Shown: positions 60,959 through 64,000 of the stretch, one piece after another | Layout: each line of letters opens with the position of its first letter | Position numbering within the stretch: position 1 is the stretch's first letter | NCBI RefSeq assembly: GCF_040187885.1 | Contig: NZ_JBDPLH010000002.1 | Location: forward strand, 248,001 to 312,000 | Origin: Roseateles_E cavernae | Lineage (GTDB): Bacteria > Pseudomonadota > Gammaproteobacteria > Burkholderiales > Burkholderiaceae_C | Direction: 5' to 3' | Length of the DNA: 64,000 nucleotides | The notes under the pieces: model-generated | Seen by the model: the letters and a program-made list of their open reading frames with translations, nothing else | Told to the model about the DNA's origin: nothing | Databases searched by the model: none | Translations under genes and position numbers: made by a program

Positions 60959-62335
60959 ATGAAAACCTCTGCTATGCCTGTGCATGGCCTGGCCGCGCCT
61001 TCGCCTGGCGCCGTCGCCGACCCACGCACCGGCCTCTCTGCCGCGTATGGCGTGCTGATCCTGATCGTCGCGACGGTGTTCGCCGCGATCGACCGGCAGA
61101 TCCTGGTGCTGCTGGCCGAGCCGATGCGGGCCTCGCTGGGCCTGTCGGACACCAAGCTCGGGCTGCTGCAAGGCGTGGCCATCACCCTGTTCGCCGGCCT
61201 GGCGGCCGTGCCTATCGGCTGGCTGGCCGACCGCTTCGGGCGTCGCAGCCTGCTCGCCCTCAGCGTGCTGGTCTGGGCCACGGCCACTGCGGCCTGCGGG
61301 CTGGCCGGCGACTTCCAGGCGCTATTCCTGGCCGCCATCGGGCTGGGCATCGGCGAGGCCGGCCTGGCCCCCATCATCTACGGCCTGATCCCCGACGTCG
61401 TGCCGGAGCGTCGCCGCGCGCTGGCCAACGGCATCTACGCGCTGGCCGCCATTCTCGGCACCGGCCTGGGCTTGACGCTCAGCGGTGGCCTGATGCACGG
61501 CTTGGACGATCTGCGCCCGCTGCTGCCGGCGGCCCTGCAGGGCCTGGAATCCTGGCGACTGGCCTTTCTGGCGGTGGCCGCACCGGGCCCGCTGGTGGCG
61601 CTGGCCGTGCTGCTGATACGCGTGCGCCGCACGCCGGCGGTCGTACCGGGGCAGGACGCGGCACCGGCCGCGAGCGTGCGGGCCTATCTGAACGGCCAAT
61701 CGCTGACGGCCCTGGGCGTGTTCGGCAGCGCCGGCCTGGCCGCACTGGGCCTGGCGGCGGTCGGCAACTGGGTGCCGGTGATCGCCGCGCGCAGCTTTGG
61801 CGCCTCGGCGGCCGAGGTCGGCCAAGGCATAGGCGGGGCCTATCTGCTGGGCACGCTGGCCGGCGCGGCGGCCGGCGCGGTGGCGGTGAAGCGGCTGCGC
61901 CGGCGCCTCGGCGTGGCCACGCCGGTCCGTGTGATCGCGCTGGGCATGGGCATCGCGGCCTTGGGCTCGGGCCTGCTGCTGTTCACCGACAGCGTGCTGC
62001 AGATCTATCTGCTGTTTGGCGTGCAGGTGGCCGCGCTGATTGCCGGCAGCGTGCTGGCGCCGACCATGCTGCAAGACATGACCCCGGCCCCGCTGCGCTC
62101 GCGTGTCATCGCCCTGGGCACCGTGGTCTCGGTCGGCCTGTCGGCCCTGAGTCCGGTGCTGGTGGGCCTGTTGTCCGATGCCTTGCAACCCGAGCCGAGA
62201 GGCTTGCTGATTTCCGTGGCGCTGGTCTGCACCGTCGCCATGGGCCTGGGCGCGGTGCTGATGCACTGCGTCGAAGCGGCCTTCGTCCGCACCGTCACCA
62301 CTTTCCATCCCGAACTGAACCGGAGTCACTCATGA
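60959..62335 (+). CDS. MFS transporter
   Basis: 458 residues from ATG 60959; a TTG at 60941 is in frame but weaker. About twelve hydrophobic helices. The first loop motif is GWLADRFGRRSLLALS (MFS motif A) and TM1 contains VFAAIDRQILVLLAEPMR, which is typical of the spinster-like/hexuronate-like group. Forty bases follow the receptor gene, so it is probably in the same transcript. Direction of transport unknown; context suggests import of the receptor ligand across the inner membrane. Confidence 0.88.
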   Translation: MKTSAMPVHGLAAPSPGAVADPRTGLSAAYGVLILIVATVFAAIDRQILVLLAEPMRASLGLSDTKLGLLQGVAITLFAGLAAVPIGWLADRFGRRSLLALSVLVWATATAACGLAGDFQALFLAAIGLGIGEAGLAPIIYGLIPDVVPERRRALANGIYALAAILGTGLGLTLSGGLMHGLDDLRPLLPAALQGLESWRLAFLAVAAPGPLVALAVLLIRVRRTPAVVPGQDAAPAASVRAYLNGQSLTALGVFGSAGLAALGLAAVGNWVPVIAARSFGASAAEVGQGIGGAYLLGTLAGAAAGAVAVKRLRRRLGVATPVRVIALGMGIAALGSGLLLFTDSVLQIYLLFGVQVAALIAGSVLAPTMLQDMTPAPLRSRVIALGTVVSVGLSALSPVLVGLLSDALQPEPRGLLISVALVCTVAMGLGAVLMHCVEAAFVRTVTTFHPELNRSHS

Positions 62336-64000
62336 GCGAAGCAACAAGCAGTCCCAAGACCGAAGAGCCCAAGAAGACCGGCGTGGCCGCCTTGGACGAT
62401 TTGTTCCAGGGCGTCAATCGCAGCGATGCGCCGGGCCTGGTGGTGGGTGTGGCCCAGCAGGGCAAGACGGTCTACCGGCGCGGCTTCGGCCTGGCCAGCG
62501 TGGAGCTGGGCGTGGCCAACACCGCCTGGACCCGCATGCGCATCGGCTCCACCAGCAAGCACTTCACCTGCCTGGCCGTGCTGCTGCTGGCCGAGGACGG
62601 CAAGCTCGATGTGGATGCCAGCGTGCGCCGCTATATCCCCGAACTGCCGCTGCTGGAAGGCGAGCCGACGCTGCGCCAGCTGATGACGCACACCGGGGGC
62701 TACCGCTGCTATCTGGATGTCGGTTTCCTGTCCGACGGCATGGCCATCAAGCCCAAGGGCGTGGCCCTGGCCACCCAGGTGCGCCAGGCCGGCATCAACT
62801 TCCGGCCCGGCGAAAAGATGATGTATTGCAACGGCGGCTACCACCTGCTGTCGGTGGTGATCGACCGTGTCAGCGGCATGCCTTTCGAGCAGTTTCTGCA
62901 GCAGCGCATCTTCGCGCCGCTGGCGATGCTGGACACCGTCTCGGCACCCAGCGATCTCGAGATCCACCGCGGCATGGCCACGCTGCATGTGGCCACGCCC
63001 GAAGGGGGCTGGCGCCGCGGCATCTTCCCGACGGAGGAGGTGCGGGGCGAGGGCGCGATGATCTCCACGCTGGACGATATGCTGGTCTGGCTGGCCCATC
63101 TGCGTGCGGCCGAGAAGAAGGTGGGCAATGCCGACAGCTGGCGCCAGATGCTGCAGACCACCAGGCTCAACAACGGCACGGTCAACCCCTATGCGCTGGG
63201 CCTGATGCGGCACGACTACCGCGGCCTCGAGGTGATCCACCATGCCGGGGGCGTGATCGGTGGTACCTGCCAGATGCTGACCGTGCCCAGCCAGGCGCTG
63301 GACATCGTCATCATCACCAATGGCGCGCAGGTCAACGCGGTCGAGCTGGCCAACAAGATCATCGACACGATGGCCGGCGAGGCGCTGGTGGCCGCGCCGC
63401 CGGCCAAGGCGGCGGCCGAGCGCTTCAAGCCCATGCTGGGCACGCGCTACCACTCGCCCACCTCGGGCCTGGTGTTCGGCTTCGAGGAGGCGCCGGAGGG
63501 ACGGCTGGGTCTGGCCTTCCTGAACGGCCCGCCGTTGGCGCTGAAGGAGCAGGGTCAGACCTTGATGCTGGGCTTCGAGGACATGGCGATGGGTCCGCTG
63601 GCGCTGCAAACCACTGATCTGGCCGGTGCCGGCGTCGAGCCGCCTGCCGCGCTGGCCCTCAGTGAAGCGGGCAATACCGAGCGCTTCGAACGCCTGCCGG
63701 CCACGCCGCCGGCGCTGGCCGAGGCGGGCGCGTCCCTGGTGGGCCGCTACCGCGCGCCGGACCTGGACGCCGAGGCCCGCATCGTCTTCGACGCCGAGGG
63801 CAAGACGCTGCGGCTGGAGGTCTTCGGCGCCTATGGCACCAATGTGATGGCACTGAGCGCCTGGTCCGCCGAGGTGTTCGGCTGGCATGTCGCGGACACC
63901 CACCTGCCGCTGCGCGGCGCCTTGAGCATCGAACGGGGGGCCGGTGGCGCGGTCGAGGCCTTCCGGGTCGACACCCCGCGCACCCGCCAGATGCGCTTCG
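62332..64000 (+). CDS. D-aminopeptidase-like serine hydrolase (beta-lactamase fold), 3' end beyond window
   Basis: ATG 62332 overlaps the MFS stop (ATGA); the frame is open to the last base, giving at least 556 residues. Class C beta-lactamase-type motifs: S-x-x-K in RIGSTSKHF near residue 72, Y-x-N in MMYCNGGYHLL near residue 163, and H-A-G in IHHAGGVIGG near residue 303 in place of KTG. SxxK plus YxN plus HxG, followed by two beta-rich segments (about 360-440 and 465-556), is the plan of Ochrobactrum D-aminopeptidase DAP. No signal peptide, so a cytosolic enzyme. Esterase VIII or another peptidase of the fold remains possible. Confidence 0.8.
   Translation, partial: MSEATSSPKTEEPKKTGVAALDDLFQGVNRSDAPGLVVGVAQQGKTVYRRGFGLASVELGVANTAWTRMRIGSTSKHFTCLAVLLLAEDGKLDVDASVRRYIPELPLLEGEPTLRQLMTHTGGYRCYLDVGFLSDGMAIKPKGVALATQVRQAGINFRPGEKMMYCNGGYHLLSVVIDRVSGMPFEQFLQQRIFAPLAMLDTVSAPSDLEIHRGMATLHVATPEGGWRRGIFPTEEVRGEGAMISTLDDMLVWLAHLRAAEKKVGNADSWRQMLQTTRLNNGTVNPYALGLMRHDYRGLEVIHHAGGVIGGTCQMLTVPSQALDIVIITNGAQVNAVELANKIIDTMAGEALVAAPPAKAAAERFKPMLGTRYHSPTSGLVFGFEEAPEGRLGLAFLNGPPLALKEQGQTLMLGFEDMAMGPLALQTTDLAGAGVEPPAALALSEAGNTERFERLPATPPALAEAGASLVGRYRAPDLDAEARIVFDAEGKTLRLEVFGAYGTNVMALSAWSAEVFGWHVADTHLPLRGALSIERGAGGAVEAFRVDTPRTRQMRF

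Noticed and set aside
1..64000. CRISPR arrays, insertion sequences, prophage or integron parts
   Set aside because: No direct-repeat arrays, transposase, integrase or phage genes were found; local composition changes are limited to the ispE insert.

Overview
The window (about 68% G+C by eye, densely coded, no insertion sequences, no CRISPR) looks like chromosome of a betaproteobacterium of the order Burkholderiales, most likely the Rubrivivax/Roseateles/Paucibacter neighbourhood. This is inferred from gene order (hisBHAF-rsmD-coaD-ferredoxin; mutM, TPR protein, lolB-ispE-tRNA-Gln-prs-rplY), a PEP-CTERM sorted protein and the high G+C; no species call is possible from the sequence alone.

Layout. 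1-4934 (+): end of a histidine operon (hisC partial, hisB, hisH, hisA, hisF), then rsmD, coaD and a YfhL-type ferredoxin. 4935-6258 (-): cobC and cobS, two late cobalamin genes split from the main cobalamin cluster. 6414-9410 (+): a small PEP-CTERM metzincin-like protease, a small secreted protein and a CPA2/Kef-type antiporter. 9419-14948: a signalling island, with a GAF histidine kinase and an RpfG-like REC-DUF3369-HD-GYP regulator on minus, divergent from a membrane PAS hybrid histidine kinase on plus. 14932-34060 (-): one AdoCbl-riboswitch followed by 16 tightly packed genes (btuB, cobU, btuF, btuC, btuD, cobB, ExbB-like, DUF2149/ExbD-like, CobN-like, second TonB receptor, bluB, cobO, cbiB, cobD, cobQ, cobT). 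34110-41142 (-): DUF4124-like protein, pth and a MexEF-OprN-like RND efflux operon. 41299-46489 (-): rplY with a strong terminator, prs, tRNA-Gln, ispE, lolB and a TPR protein. 46616-51754 (+): mutM, mutY, an orphan TonB receptor and a small membrane protein. 51759-55245 (-): rapZ, recN, nadK. 55306-56506 (+): hrcA and a CAU-anticodon tRNA (Ile2 type). 56760-64000 (+): ECF sigma, FecR anti-sigma, STN-type TonB receptor, MFS transporter and a D-aminopeptidase-like serine hydrolase cut by the window end.

How the parts work together. The large minus-strand unit encodes outer-membrane uptake (BtuB), ABC import (BtuFCD) and the late pathway from cobyrinate amidation to cobalamin (CobB, CobO, CobQ, CobD, CbiB, CobU, BluB, CobT), completed by CobS and CobC at 4935-6258; no corrin-ring genes are in view. 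Embedded in it is the most interesting element: a TonB receptor, a CobN-family protein with a signal peptide and C-terminal membrane anchor, and an ExbB/ExbD-like pair. This resembles the HmuR/HmuS-type haem systems of Bacteroidetes more than a cytoplasmic cobaltochelatase, and its own CobS/CobT chelatase partners are absent. The right end looks like a self-regulated import-and-hydrolysis locus in which an unknown ligand, perhaps a D-amino-acid-containing peptide, is sensed and taken up by the STN receptor, moved by the MFS protein and cut by the hydrolase.
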